From Herbivorax alkaliphila (lineage in GTDB: Bacteria > Bacillota > Clostridia > Acetivibrionales > Acetivibrionaceae), in assembly GCF_030848475.1 (NCBI RefSeq), contig NZ_JAVDDS010000001.1:1-64000 (forward strand): 64,000 nt of DNA, given 5' to 3'. Position numbers and translations under genes: made by a program. Position 1 is the stretch's first letter. Every line of letters starts with the position of its first letter. Below the pieces are notes generated by a model, which was not told where the DNA came from, did not search any database, and worked only from the letters and a program-made list of their open reading frames with translations. Shown in pieces: positions 45,233 through 53,926 of this stretch.

Positions 45233-46354
45233 ATGATGATTCCAGTTGTTGTATGTATAGATGACGAAAAAATAGTTCTTGATAGTCTTAAAAGCCAACT
45301 TGAAGTTAAATTTAATGATTCTTTTCAAGTTGAAATATCTGAAAGTGGTGAAGAAGCATTAGATCTAATAGAAGAACTAATATCTGAAGGCAGGGACATT
45401 CCTATAGTAATATGTGATTATCTTATGCCTCATATGAAAGGTGATGTGTTGCTAACAAAAATAAAATTTCTTTGCCCTTCTACTTCCTGCATACTTCTTA
45501 CAGGACAGGCAACTCTTAATGCTATAAAAACTATTGTCAATAATGGAGTAATAAATAAGTTTATTCAAAAACCTTGGGATATAGAATACTTATGTTCCAC
45601 AATTGAAGGCATTTTACATGAAAGTAAAATTTCTAAGATAAAAAATTATTTACATGAAAATGACGATAATTCTGAAATATCATCTATTAAATCATATATA
45701 AAAAATGCTTCTGAGAAAATTAACTCTGCTTTGATAACTATACATCAAAATATAGACTCAATAAAAAAAGTAAGTACTGAATTACCAAAAAATGATTTTG
45801 AAACAAATACAGTTGTTGACAACTTTTATGCCGAAACTTCTCAGGTTCTTGATGATATTTTGTCGGAATTTTCATCAATTAAAAAAAAGGATGCACTATT
45901 TCCTGGAAATATTCTTAATTTACAACAGGAAGATAACAGTGCAGTAATTTATAACTGTATTTCAAGTCTAATGGAAAGAGTAAGCAATATAGAAAAGAAA
46001 ATCACTTTAGGCAGTGAAAAAATCGCTGTTTGGAAAGATGATGAAATGTTTGTTTTTAATATAAGCGACATTGTTTGTTTTACATCTGAAAACAGAAACA
46101 CCCTTGCAATGACAAATAATGACAAGTACAAGGTGAAAGAAACCTTGGACTCTTTGGAAAATCGTTTAAACGACTTGAATTTTTTTCGATGCCACAGATG
46201 CTATCTTGTCAACATGAATAACATAATAAAAATAACCCCTTGGCTAGGAACTAACAGTTACATTGCCAAATTAAAAGGACTAGAAGTTGACATTCCAATA
46301 AGTAGATTTAAAATCAAAAAACTAAAACAACTGCTAGGACTAGAATGCAGATGA
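45233..46354 (+). CDS. Response regulator with LytTR DNA-binding domain
   Basis: A 373-residue regulator: N-terminal receiver (CIDDEK, phospho-acceptor D62 in ICDYLMPHMKGD, LLTGQA, Lys in IQKPWD), a helical linker (about 125-260) and a C-terminal LytTR domain (about 265-373, with NFFRCHRCYLVNMNNI and a basic final part). Its receiver closely resembles that of the preceding gene, suggesting duplication. LytTR regulators often serve peptide quorum sensing (AgrA, ComE), so this is the best candidate output regulator of the kinase-peptide locus, in the place that ComA has in Bacillus. Confidence 0.92.
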   Translation: MMIPVVVCIDDEKIVLDSLKSQLEVKFNDSFQVEISESGEEALDLIEELISEGRDIPIVICDYLMPHMKGDVLLTKIKFLCPSTSCILLTGQATLNAIKTIVNNGVINKFIQKPWDIEYLCSTIEGILHESKISKIKNYLHENDDNSEISSIKSYIKNASEKINSALITIHQNIDSIKKVSTELPKNDFETNTVVDNFYAETSQVLDDILSEFSSIKKKDALFPGNILNLQQEDNSAVIYNCISSLMERVSNIEKKITLGSEKIAVWKDDEMFVFNISDIVCFTSENRNTLAMTNNDKYKVKETLDSLENRLNDLNFFRCHRCYLVNMNNIIKITPWLGTNSYIAKLKGLEVDIPISRFKIKKLKQLLGLECR

Positions 46355-46405
46355 ATCTATTAAAATTCTTCTCACTTTTAAAACATTAACTTCACTACAA
46401 AACCT

Positions 46406-46447
46406 ATAATCAAAGATGTGAAATTGTCATTTCACATCCCTGATTAT
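46406..46447 (+). terminator. Terminator between LytTR regulator and citrate synthase
   Basis: Long stem ATAATCA-GATGTGAAAT / ATTTCACATC-TGATTAT with a GTC loop, between convergent genes. No strong T-run, but probably terminates both sides. Confidence 0.6.
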
Positions 46448-46571
46448 CTACTGGAATTATCACATCGTCTTTTATATTATACTATTTTTATATTTTTTTG
46501 TATTAAAATTTCGCTGAAATGTATAAAAACAGCTCCCAATGGAATTATTTTAGTGATATATTGATTTAAGG

Positions 46572-47939
46572 TTATCTTTTATCTATTTTTGTGTAGTTTC
46601 TTCTTTTAGCAATACTTTTATATGCCGGCCTGATTATTTTTCCTCTATTTGATATTTCTTCAATCCTATGAGAACTCCAACCAACCACTCTTGATATAGC
46701 AAATATAGGTGTATATAATTCAGGTGGAATATCCAACATTCTATACACAAATCCAGAATAAAAGTCTACATTTGCACTAACACCTTTATATATTTTTCTT
46801 ATTTTCCCAATTGCTTCAGGAGCTATTTTTTCTACTCTAGCGTAAAGTTGAAATTCCTCCTCTAACCCCTTGTCCTCTGCAAGCTTTCCAACATATTCCT
46901 TGAATATAACAGCTCTAGGATCAGATATAGAATAAACAGCATGACCTATTCCATAAATTAGACCTGCACCATCAAAAGCTTCCTTTTTTAGAATTTTATC
47001 AAGATAATTTGCAATTTCTTCATCATCTTTCCAGTCCTTCACATTTTCTTTAATGTCTTCAAACATTTGAACAACTTTTATATTAGCTCCTCCGTGTCTC
47101 GGACCTTTAAGAGAGCCAAGAGAAGCTGCCATAGCAGAATAGGTATCTGTTCCTGATGAAGTTACAACATGGGTGACAAAAGTAGAATTATTTCCTCCTC
47201 CATGTTCAGCATGAAGTACAAGAGCAAGGTCTAAAAGAGATGCCTCTAACCTTGTAAATTTACTATCAGGTCTTAACATATGTAAAATATTTTCCGCAGT
47301 ACTCATATCTGGTCTAGGGCTATGAATAAAAAGACTTTTATCTCCATGATAGTGGGAATAGGCTTGATATCCGTACACTGCCAATAAAGGAAAGTATGCT
47401 ATCATTTGAATGCACTGCCTTAGCACATTTTTAATAGAAGTGTCATCTGCCATACTATCATAGCTATATAATGCCAGTACACTTCTTGAAAGTACATTCA
47501 TTATATCCTTACTAGGTGCCTTCATTATCATATCACGAACAAAGCTTTTAGGAAGTCTTCTATACTCTGCAAGAAACTCCTCAAAAGATATAAGTTGATT
47601 TCTGTCAGGTAGCTCACCGAATAACAACAAATAGCAGACCTCTTCAAAACCAAAACGTCCCTCATTAATAAAGCCTTCTACCAAATCTTCAATATCAATT
47701 CCCCTATAAAGCAACCTGCCTGGAACTGGTACCACTTCATTTTCATCGATAATATATGAATGTACTTCTCCAATTTCAGTTAACCCTGCAATTACACCCT
47801 TACCATTGATATCCCTCAAACCTCGTTTTACATCAAACTTACCATATAGTTCAGGATTGATTTTATCGCTTTTTTTTGCTAGCTCAGTTAATTCATCTAA
47901 TGTTTTGTTGTCATAAAATTCATTACTACCTATTCCCAT
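46572..47939 (-). CDS. Citrate synthase
   Basis: Condenses acetyl-CoA and oxaloacetate. A 455-residue type I enzyme of the form common in clostridia, with an N-terminal extension of about 45 residues. Active-site motifs: LHAEHGGGNNSTF (catalytic His), GPRHGGAN (second His region) and GIGHAVYSISDPRA. ATG follows AGGAGGTAC. It stands alone; in anaerobes it typically feeds glutamate synthesis through a partial TCA path. 2-methylcitrate synthase is an alternative that sequence alone cannot exclude. Confidence 0.93.
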   Translation of the reverse strand: MGIGSNEFYDNKTLDELTELAKKSDKINPELYGKFDVKRGLRDINGKGVIAGLTEIGEVHSYIIDENEVVPVPGRLLYRGIDIEDLVEGFINEGRFGFEEVCYLLLFGELPDRNQLISFEEFLAEYRRLPKSFVRDMIMKAPSKDIMNVLSRSVLALYSYDSMADDTSIKNVLRQCIQMIAYFPLLAVYGYQAYSHYHGDKSLFIHSPRPDMSTAENILHMLRPDSKFTRLEASLLDLALVLHAEHGGGNNSTFVTHVVTSSGTDTYSAMAASLGSLKGPRHGGANIKVVQMFEDIKENVKDWKDDEEIANYLDKILKKEAFDGAGLIYGIGHAVYSISDPRAVIFKEYVGKLAEDKGLEEEFQLYARVEKIAPEAIGKIRKIYKGVSANVDFYSGFVYRMLDIPPELYTPIFAISRVVGWSSHRIEEISNRGKIIRPAYKSIAKRRNYTKIDKR

Positions 47940-48104
47940 AAACTGTACCTCCTAACAATCATTTTGTATCTTGTAAGCACTACTTAAAAAGCTATTTTTT
48001 AAATTATTGCAACAACTTCTTTTTTTAGAACTCTCTTATATTTTTTGCTTAAATCTTAAACATATTAAATACTTTGCTCTTAAATATAATACCTTTATGA
48101 AAGA

Positions 48105-48147
48105 AGCAACCTAACAAAACATTTTTAAATCCATCTTGCTAGGCTGC
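48105..48147 (-). terminator. Possible terminator of the PrsA-like gene
   Basis: Stem GCAGCCTAGCAA / TTGTTAGGTTGC (with G-U pairs) downstream of the stop on the minus strand, followed by a T-rich stretch. Confidence 0.45.
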
Positions 48148-48181
48148 ACAACTAAACTTTTTTAACGTTTATATCGACTTA

Positions 48182-49249
48182 CTAATCAAGTATACTAATT
48201 GAGTCTAATACTTCTTGATTGATTGCAAAATCTTGTTTTTTCCACTGTTTTAAATTGTTTTCAAATTCCTGTTTTTGCAAAGTCTGTTTAATGCCTTCTT
48301 TAACATATTCAAAACCATGTCTTTCATTAAGCTTTAACACCATAAAGCCCGCAGGTACTTCTAGCATAGTGAGTTCTCCCTCATCTGAACTAAAACTCCA
48401 TTCTTTTAAATCCTCGCTTGCACTGTTTCTGGAAAAAGTATACTCATTTCCATATAATTGATATTCCGGGTCTTCTGTGTATTCCTCTGTCAAGCTATCA
48501 AAATCTTCACCAGCCTCCGCCATGCTCAAGACCTCTTTCGCTAACTCTTTTTTCTCTTCTATTTCTTCTTCCGTCATAGGGTCATCATACTCATGAGTCT
48601 CTGTAAGAAACAAAATATACTTAATACTCACCATTTCAACTCTATCAATATTATCATCATAATACTTTCTAATATCTTCCTCGTCAATTTCAATATTTTT
48701 AGCTGCCTCATCTTTATATTTTGCCGAAAGTATAAGCTCTTCATTTATCTTCTCGTACTCATCTAAATTCATACCAAAGTCTTTTTGTAGTTTTATTTCT
48801 GCAAGTTCCTCTCCTCCATTTGTTTGAATATATTGCCACATAAGCTCATCTATTTCTATATTGTCTAATTCATCTAGCTGAACATTCTCTTCTTTTGCTC
48901 TGCTAACCAATAATTTTACTTCTATCAAATCATCAAGAGAAGCCCTCTTTACTATATCTTTTCTCTTTTCGCCATCAATTTCTTCTTCCCAAAACATTTT
49001 TATTTGCTCATCATCTGCCCCACTTAAATTAGAACTTTCTTCTGATATATCTTTCATATGACCAAGGATAAATCTTAATTCTGATTCTGTTATCTTTTCA
49101 CCTTCAACCTCTGCTACAAAGCTGTCGTAATCTTCAACAGCATGTCCATTTTCATCGTTAACTTCATTACCATCTGAAACAAAACATGAAGATAAACTAA
49201 AAATAATAAAACTTAATAAAATAAAACTTATAAACTTTCTACACTTCAT
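48182..49249 (-). CDS. Peptidyl-prolyl isomerase lipoprotein (SurA/PrsA-like)
   Basis: A 355-residue lipoprotein with lipobox LSSC, an N-terminal SurA-like helical chaperone region (about 40-180) and a parvulin-type rotamase segment (about 185-300, with VSIKYILF and DFDSLTEEYTEDPE). The parvulin domain looks diverged. Such proteins help fold exported proteins outside the membrane, which is relevant for a cell that secretes cellulosome parts. ATG 49249 is preceded by GGGGG; an upstream in-frame start would spoil the signal peptide. Confidence 0.85.
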   Translation of the reverse strand: MKCRKFISFILLSFIIFSLSSCFVSDGNEVNDENGHAVEDYDSFVAEVEGEKITESELRFILGHMKDISEESSNLSGADDEQIKMFWEEEIDGEKRKDIVKRASLDDLIEVKLLVSRAKEENVQLDELDNIEIDELMWQYIQTNGGEELAEIKLQKDFGMNLDEYEKINEELILSAKYKDEAAKNIEIDEEDIRKYYDDNIDRVEMVSIKYILFLTETHEYDDPMTEEEIEEKKELAKEVLSMAEAGEDFDSLTEEYTEDPEYQLYGNEYTFSRNSASEDLKEWSFSSDEGELTMLEVPAGFMVLKLNERHGFEYVKEGIKQTLQKQEFENNLKQWKKQDFAINQEVLDSISILD

Positions 49250-49402
49250 AAAAAAACCCCCATTACTTACTAAAAACTTAAACATGTAAGCTTTTAATAA
49301 TTTCCTTTACTTTTCTTGATATAATAATTCCCTAAATCCATTATAAACAATTTAGTGCTAATTTGAAATAGGTTTGGCAACTTAAATTGAATTTATATTT
49401 TA

Positions 49403-50239
49403 TTAGAAATAAAAATACATACCATCTATTATTTCATGTAAAGTTACACTGTTAGTTGCAAATGGCACATTGTTAAAAAACAAAGCATTATCTATATTAT
49501 TAACTCCTTCTAACGCCATTTTAGAACTTATAATACAGGCTCTCGTAGGCTCTAGCTCTTTAAATCCATCCCTGTGTGCAGGGGGAAATTGAACATTATA
49601 TGCCTTATCAAAAATAACATCATAAATGTTATCAGGAAACCGTGGGCTTTCTTTTCTGTTTAGTACCACATTTGCAATTGCTACCCTTGCATCTAGAGAT
49701 AAACCTCCACCTTCCACATTTGTTATTCTAGCAAGCCACATTAAGTCTTCGTCAGTGTACTCCCTTTCATATATGTAGTCTTTTGAAATCTCAATATCTT
49801 CTTTCTCAATTACTACAGAATATGTTGATTCATCCCATTTTACACCACAATCTAAGTTTTCAGCAATAAACCTAACAGGCACCATAATGCGACCATCAAC
49901 AATTTCAATACTTGTATCCATTGTTTGTTTTATATCATTTACTAAAAGTATATTATCATCAACATACATTTCAATTTCAGTGTCCTCATAAAGTATAACT
50001 GCTTTTTCTTTTTCAGGTTCCCAGATTACATCAGCCCCTAATGTCTCTGCTATAAAACGTATCGAAACATGTGTCCTGCCATCAGTTATATACGGCTGAA
50101 CATCCATTTTAACAAAATTATCGTTTACCTTAACAGTTATAAATGTCTGCCTTGAAAGTCCTGCCTGAACTTCCTGTTGCACCACTGTAAACACACAAAA
50201 AAGCAAAAGAATCGCTATAGTCTGCTTCATCCATCTCAT
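49403..50239 (-). CDS. Secreted cell-wall hydrolase, SleB type, with copper-amine-oxidase-like N-domain
   Basis: A 278-residue secreted protein: signal peptide (about 1-26), a stalk domain of the amine-oxidase N-terminal type (about 30-150, with two copies of the DGRTHVSIRFIAE / DGRIMVPVRFIAE pattern), and a C-terminal hydrolase_2 domain related to SleB/CwlJ (about 160-278, with LARITNVEGGG, VANVVLNRK and PRFPDNIYDVIF). The Glu in NVEGG is the expected catalytic residue. Divergent from a second SleB-type gene. Confidence 0.88.
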   Translation of the reverse strand: MRWMKQTIAILLLFCVFTVVQQEVQAGLSRQTFITVKVNDNFVKMDVQPYITDGRTHVSIRFIAETLGADVIWEPEKEKAVILYEDTEIEMYVDDNILLVNDIKQTMDTSIEIVDGRIMVPVRFIAENLDCGVKWDESTYSVVIEKEDIEISKDYIYEREYTDEDLMWLARITNVEGGGLSLDARVAIANVVLNRKESPRFPDNIYDVIFDKAYNVQFPPAHRDGFKELEPTRACIISSKMALEGVNNIDNALFFNNVPFATNSVTLHEIIDGMYFYF

Positions 50240-50356
50240 TTAACAATACCACCTTTAATAATTTTCAATTCTAATTCACTTAAGGGTAAAATTCATTATC
50301 TCCTTTAGAATCTCTGTGAATTAATTATATAACTTTTTAATTTTACTACATTATCG

Positions 50357-50385
50357 ATTTTATAATAACCTTTGGACTATGTCAA
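50357..50385 (-). promoter_or_regulatory. Promoter of the SleB-type gene on the minus strand
   Basis: TTGACA, 17-bp spacer, TAAAAT, about 120 bp before the start codon. Confidence 0.65.
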
Positions 50386-50477
50386 TAAAAGCATCCTACC
50401 TAATAATGGCACTGCACTTTATAGTTTTATATTATTTGTCTTGATTTTAGTAATTTGTGGTATGTGTTCAGAATAGG

Positions 50478-50506
50478 TTTACATAATTAGTTCACTTTTG
50501 TATAAT
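50478..50506 (+). promoter_or_regulatory. Promoter of the SleB-type gene on the plus strand
   Basis: TTTACA, 17-bp spacer, TATAAT. Its position rules out the longer in-frame start at 50498 and supports ATG 50564. Confidence 0.75.
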
Positions 50507-50563
50507 ACCATTATTGCAACACTGCAAACCCCTAAAAAGTTTAGTACAGAAAGGAGGATACAG

Positions 50564-51469
50564 ATGCAAGCTAAAAAAACAATTTTGTTATTGTTAATTA
50601 TAGTTGTATGCTCTCTACAACCAATATCATCCTATGGAAATTCATCATATTCAAATCTTAGATTGGGAAGTAGAGGCAATGATGTTGTAAGGCTTCAACA
50701 AACTCTACAAAACAGAGGCTACTATCAAAGTTCCGTAGACGGTATATTTGGAAGTATAACCGAAAGAGCAGTCATTAACTTTCAATTAGATAATAAAATT
50801 ACCGTTGATGGCATTGCTGGAACTCAAACAAAATCTCTACTTTACTCCAGTCAACCAAATAACAATTATTCTAATTTAAGATTTGGAAGTAGAGGAAGTA
50901 AAGTTACAAGGCTTCAACAAACTCTGCAAAACAGAGGATACTATCAAAGTTCCATAGACGGCATATTTGGAAAAATAACTGAAAGAGCAGTTATTAACTT
51001 TCAATCAGATAATAGACTTACAGTGGATGGCATTGCTGGAACTCAAACAAAGTCTTTGTTATATTCAGAAAACAGCACTGAATTTTCTTCACAATCATAT
51101 AATTCAGACGACGTATACTGGCTTTCTAGAATTATAAATTCAGAAGCTCAAGGTGAACCTTACCAAGGACAGGTAGCTGTTGGAAACGTTGTGTTAAATA
51201 GAGTTAATTCACCTCGGTTTCCAGATACAATTTATGGTGTTATTTTTGAATACTACAAGCACATTCCTCAGTTCAGTCCTGTTGCTGAAGGTACAATTTA
51301 TAATATGCCTTCCCAGTCCAGTGTACAAGCTGCAAAAGACTCATTAAATGGAGCAAGGCCTGTTGGAAACTCAATGTACTTTTTTAATCCGGATAAATCG
51401 GCTGGAACGTGGATTGTACAAAATAGGCAATATCTTACAAGGATAGGCAATCACATTTTTTATCTATAG
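50564..51469 (+). CDS. Peptidoglycan-binding cell-wall hydrolase, SleB type
   Basis: A 301-residue secreted hydrolase: signal peptide (about 1-27), two tandem peptidoglycan-binding type 1 domains (about 30-95 and 105-170) that are almost identical, each with LRLGSRG or LRFGSRG, TLQNRGYYQS and VDGIAGTQTK, then a SleB/CwlJ hydrolase_2 domain (about 185-301, with INSEAQGEPYQGQVAVGNVV). Glu in SEAQGE is the likely catalytic residue. ATG follows AAAGGAGG. SleB-type enzymes act in spore-cortex lysis or wall remodelling. Confidence 0.92.
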   Translation: MQAKKTILLLLIIVVCSLQPISSYGNSSYSNLRLGSRGNDVVRLQQTLQNRGYYQSSVDGIFGSITERAVINFQLDNKITVDGIAGTQTKSLLYSSQPNNNYSNLRFGSRGSKVTRLQQTLQNRGYYQSSIDGIFGKITERAVINFQSDNRLTVDGIAGTQTKSLLYSENSTEFSSQSYNSDDVYWLSRIINSEAQGEPYQGQVAVGNVVLNRVNSPRFPDTIYGVIFEYYKHIPQFSPVAEGTIYNMPSQSSVQAAKDSLNGARPVGNSMYFFNPDKSAGTWIVQNRQYLTRIGNHIFYL

Positions 51470-51485
51470 ACAACTTTCTATTGTT

Positions 51486-51525
51486 AAAGAGGGCTTTTTA
51501 TAATAAAAGCCCTCTTTTATAAAAT
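51486..51525 (+). terminator. Terminator of the PG-binding hydrolase gene
   Basis: Stem AAAGAGGGCTTTT / AAAAGCCCTCTTT with a short AT loop, followed by a T-rich tail. Confidence 0.85.
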
Positions 51526-51555
51526 CTGAGGTTAAAATTTTCATTTTTATCTTTT

Positions 51556-51600
51556 AAGTAAACTGGTTTAACTTTATCAAACATCCACAATCTTAGAAGA
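51556..51600 (-). repeat. Degenerate dispersed hairpin, copy H
   Basis: AACTGGTTTAACTTTATCAA then ACATCCAC and AATCTTAGAA follow the order of the intact copies; closest to copy D at 21727. Confidence 0.4.
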
Positions 51601-51613
51601 ACATCAAAAACCT

Positions 51614-53578
51614 TTAATTTCCTAAAAAGCTAAAGTGCATATAATCTCTATTGTGGCTTCCCCATGCGTCACCACCCCACGCCCATTGGTAAGCTTTAAA
51701 TATTTGCACTACAGAACCATCTGGTGGTATAGAGTAAGGATTTACTCCTGGTTCCCATCTACCTTGAGTAACCGCTACTCCATTTAATACATGGGGATTG
51801 TCTGCCCAATTTATGTCTATAGCAGTTCCATAATTGTGTTCAGAAATTCTGTTATTTGAACCATAAGGTGGTCTCCAATCATATCCAACTACTGAATTAA
51901 TAGGGAACCTTTCTTCGTGTTCATATATTAAATTAAATATCTCTAAAGTCTCATCTGCAATTTTCTCATTAACTGTAAGATCTAAAGTTTTTGTGATTTT
52001 TTCTCCAGTACTAGAATCAAAATCCCATACTTTAATATCAATTTTTACCATATGTGCATCAGCTTCTTCTTTAGTGCTATAAGTGTTATACGTGCCATCA
52101 TCATTTTTCCCAAAAATGTATTCAAGTCTCATTTCCCTCAATTTTCTCTCATCAAATCTAGAAGAAGAACCACCTCTTGTAGCCGGCATTAAATAATCTT
52201 CATCTGAGTCTGAGTAGTTTTGAGCTAAAAAACTATCAAATGAATTGGCCTCTATTAAATAATCTTGATTATCAAAAGGTCTTGAAGAAAGAATGTCACT
52301 TGACACACCATTTGCTAAAATGTTTTCAATAATGGTACACACCTCTGCTCTTGTTACATTTGAACTGGGATTAAAACTACCATCTTCATATCCTCTAACA
52401 ATACCATTTAAATAACACTGGGCTATTAATTCTTTTAATGAATGAGAAATTGATGCAGAATCTTCAAAAACACAATCCACGATTGCAGGATTAACATATG
52501 AATGATTTAGTCCTGCTGCACTTGCAATAACTGCCACCGTTTCTTCTCTATTTGCAGGTATATCTGGATTAAAAACTTCATCTTCTATAAATATAAAATG
52601 ATTGCTTATTTGAGATATAAAATCATTTGCCCAATGTTTTTCAATATCTATAAAATCACTTGTAAAATCTTCATCTAGTGAAAAGTTCAATGCATTAAAC
52701 ACCATTGCTGAAAGCTCTGCTCTTGTTACAGGCTCATCAGGATAAAACATCCCATCAGGAAAACCTTTTATAATTCCCAATGAATACATACGCATAATTA
52801 TGTCTTTAGCCCAATGATTTTTTATATCTGAAAACTCTATTGCCTGTGCAGTTGGAAAAAGAACCTCATCCTTTTTTATCACAACTTCCTCGAATAAGGA
52901 ATCGGTATTTTCCTCTACTTTAATTTTATATGTTTTTTTTAATTCAGTTATCTCAAATATAAATTCTCCTGCTTTAGTCGGAATACCTGAAATGTATCCA
53001 TCCTTAGAAAAATCCAAGCCTTCTGGAAGAACTTTACCATCTAAATTGATTTTTTCATTGTTGTCATTTGAAAATATATTTATAGGTCCGTATTGGCTAC
53101 CTTTATAGGCATTTGGTAAAGCTTTAGGTTTCATATTCTCAGAGTCACTTTTACTATTTATCTCTATTTCAAAAGTTGAAGATTGTTCATCAAATTTAAT
53201 CCACTTGCCATCTTGCCTTTTATAACAGATAAAAACACTATACTTACCTGATTCATCAAAGGTAATATCTCCCTTAAAATGATATGAACTATCTGGATTA
53301 ATCGCAACAGTTCTAAACCATTGAGAATTCGAGTATTGTTCTTCTCCATTAACAACTGCTGCCATTATAGAATCAATATAAATTGGTTCTTCTTCTTTGT
53401 TTTTTATAGAAAAAACAACTGTAAGTTTTTGCCCTTCATAATAAGGAGCTCTTTCCATAACAGAAACAGGTGTAATTATTTCTATATTTTCATCTCTATC
53501 TCCACCTGAACTTGTAACAACTAAATTTGACATAAAAAAAACAAACATAAAAAAAACAACAAATACTTTTGTCCTCAT
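51614..53578 (-). CDS. SLH-domain surface protein with M15-type carboxypeptidase domain
   Basis: A 654-residue exported protein. Order: signal peptide (about 1-25), a beta-sandwich region (to about 150), a putative Ig-like segment (LPEGLDFSKDGYISGIPTKAG), three SLH repeats (about 250-420, e.g. HWAKDIIMRMYSLGIIKGFPD), a spacer, and a C-terminal D-Ala-D-Ala carboxypeptidase domain (M15, VanY-like) with SEHNYGTAIDI near residue 580 and HNRDYMHF near 641 as zinc ligands. SLH domains hold it on the wall, so it probably trims peptidoglycan stem peptides at the cell surface. ATG 53578 follows TAGGGG. Confidence 0.88.
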   Translation of the reverse strand: MRTKVFVVFFMFVFFMSNLVVTSSGGDRDENIEIITPVSVMERAPYYEGQKLTVVFSIKNKEEEPIYIDSIMAAVVNGEEQYSNSQWFRTVAINPDSSYHFKGDITFDESGKYSVFICYKRQDGKWIKFDEQSSTFEIEINSKSDSENMKPKALPNAYKGSQYGPINIFSNDNNEKINLDGKVLPEGLDFSKDGYISGIPTKAGEFIFEITELKKTYKIKVEENTDSLFEEVVIKKDEVLFPTAQAIEFSDIKNHWAKDIIMRMYSLGIIKGFPDGMFYPDEPVTRAELSAMVFNALNFSLDEDFTSDFIDIEKHWANDFISQISNHFIFIEDEVFNPDIPANREETVAVIASAAGLNHSYVNPAIVDCVFEDSASISHSLKELIAQCYLNGIVRGYEDGSFNPSSNVTRAEVCTIIENILANGVSSDILSSRPFDNQDYLIEANSFDSFLAQNYSDSDEDYLMPATRGGSSSRFDERKLREMRLEYIFGKNDDGTYNTYSTKEEADAHMVKIDIKVWDFDSSTGEKITKTLDLTVNEKIADETLEIFNLIYEHEERFPINSVVGYDWRPPYGSNNRISEHNYGTAIDINWADNPHVLNGVAVTQGRWEPGVNPYSIPPDGSVVQIFKAYQWAWGGDAWGSHNRDYMHFSFLGN

Positions 53579-53798
53579 AAAAATACCCCTATATACATTA
53601 ATTTGTTTTTCTAAGACTTTACTATCAAGGACTGCATTCAATCCATTAGAAATAGTACAAGGCTTTTTTTAAAACTTTTATATTTATATTGTACATACTG
53701 TTATTGCATAACACAAGTGTTATTCAGAAAAAAGTTAGACTACTCTCATATTTCTATATCTTAAAAAAGATAGGTATCTATGGAGGGAGTGTATATGA

Positions 53799-53850
53799 AT
53801 TGGTTTAGTTAAATTCAGGTGGAGATTTCAATCCACCTGAAAGTTATGAT
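53799..53850. repeat. Degenerate dispersed hairpin, copy I
   Basis: GGTTTAGTTAAA followed by an inverted repeat TTCAGGTGGA / TCCACCTGAA, matching the inner TTCAGGTGGAGAC block of intact copies. Confidence 0.45.
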
Positions 53851-53868
53851 ATAAATTTTAAGGGTAGT

Positions 53869-53915
53869 ATAGGGTGTTTCTAGAATCTTGTTCTTCACAT
53901 TTAATATATACTGTA
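53869..53915 (-). repeat. MITE-like repeat, degenerate copy at 53.9 kb
   Basis: Minus strand CAGTATATATTAAATGTGAA then GAACAAGATTC; left half of the family only. Confidence 0.4.
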
Positions 53916-53926
53916 CTTTTATTCAC

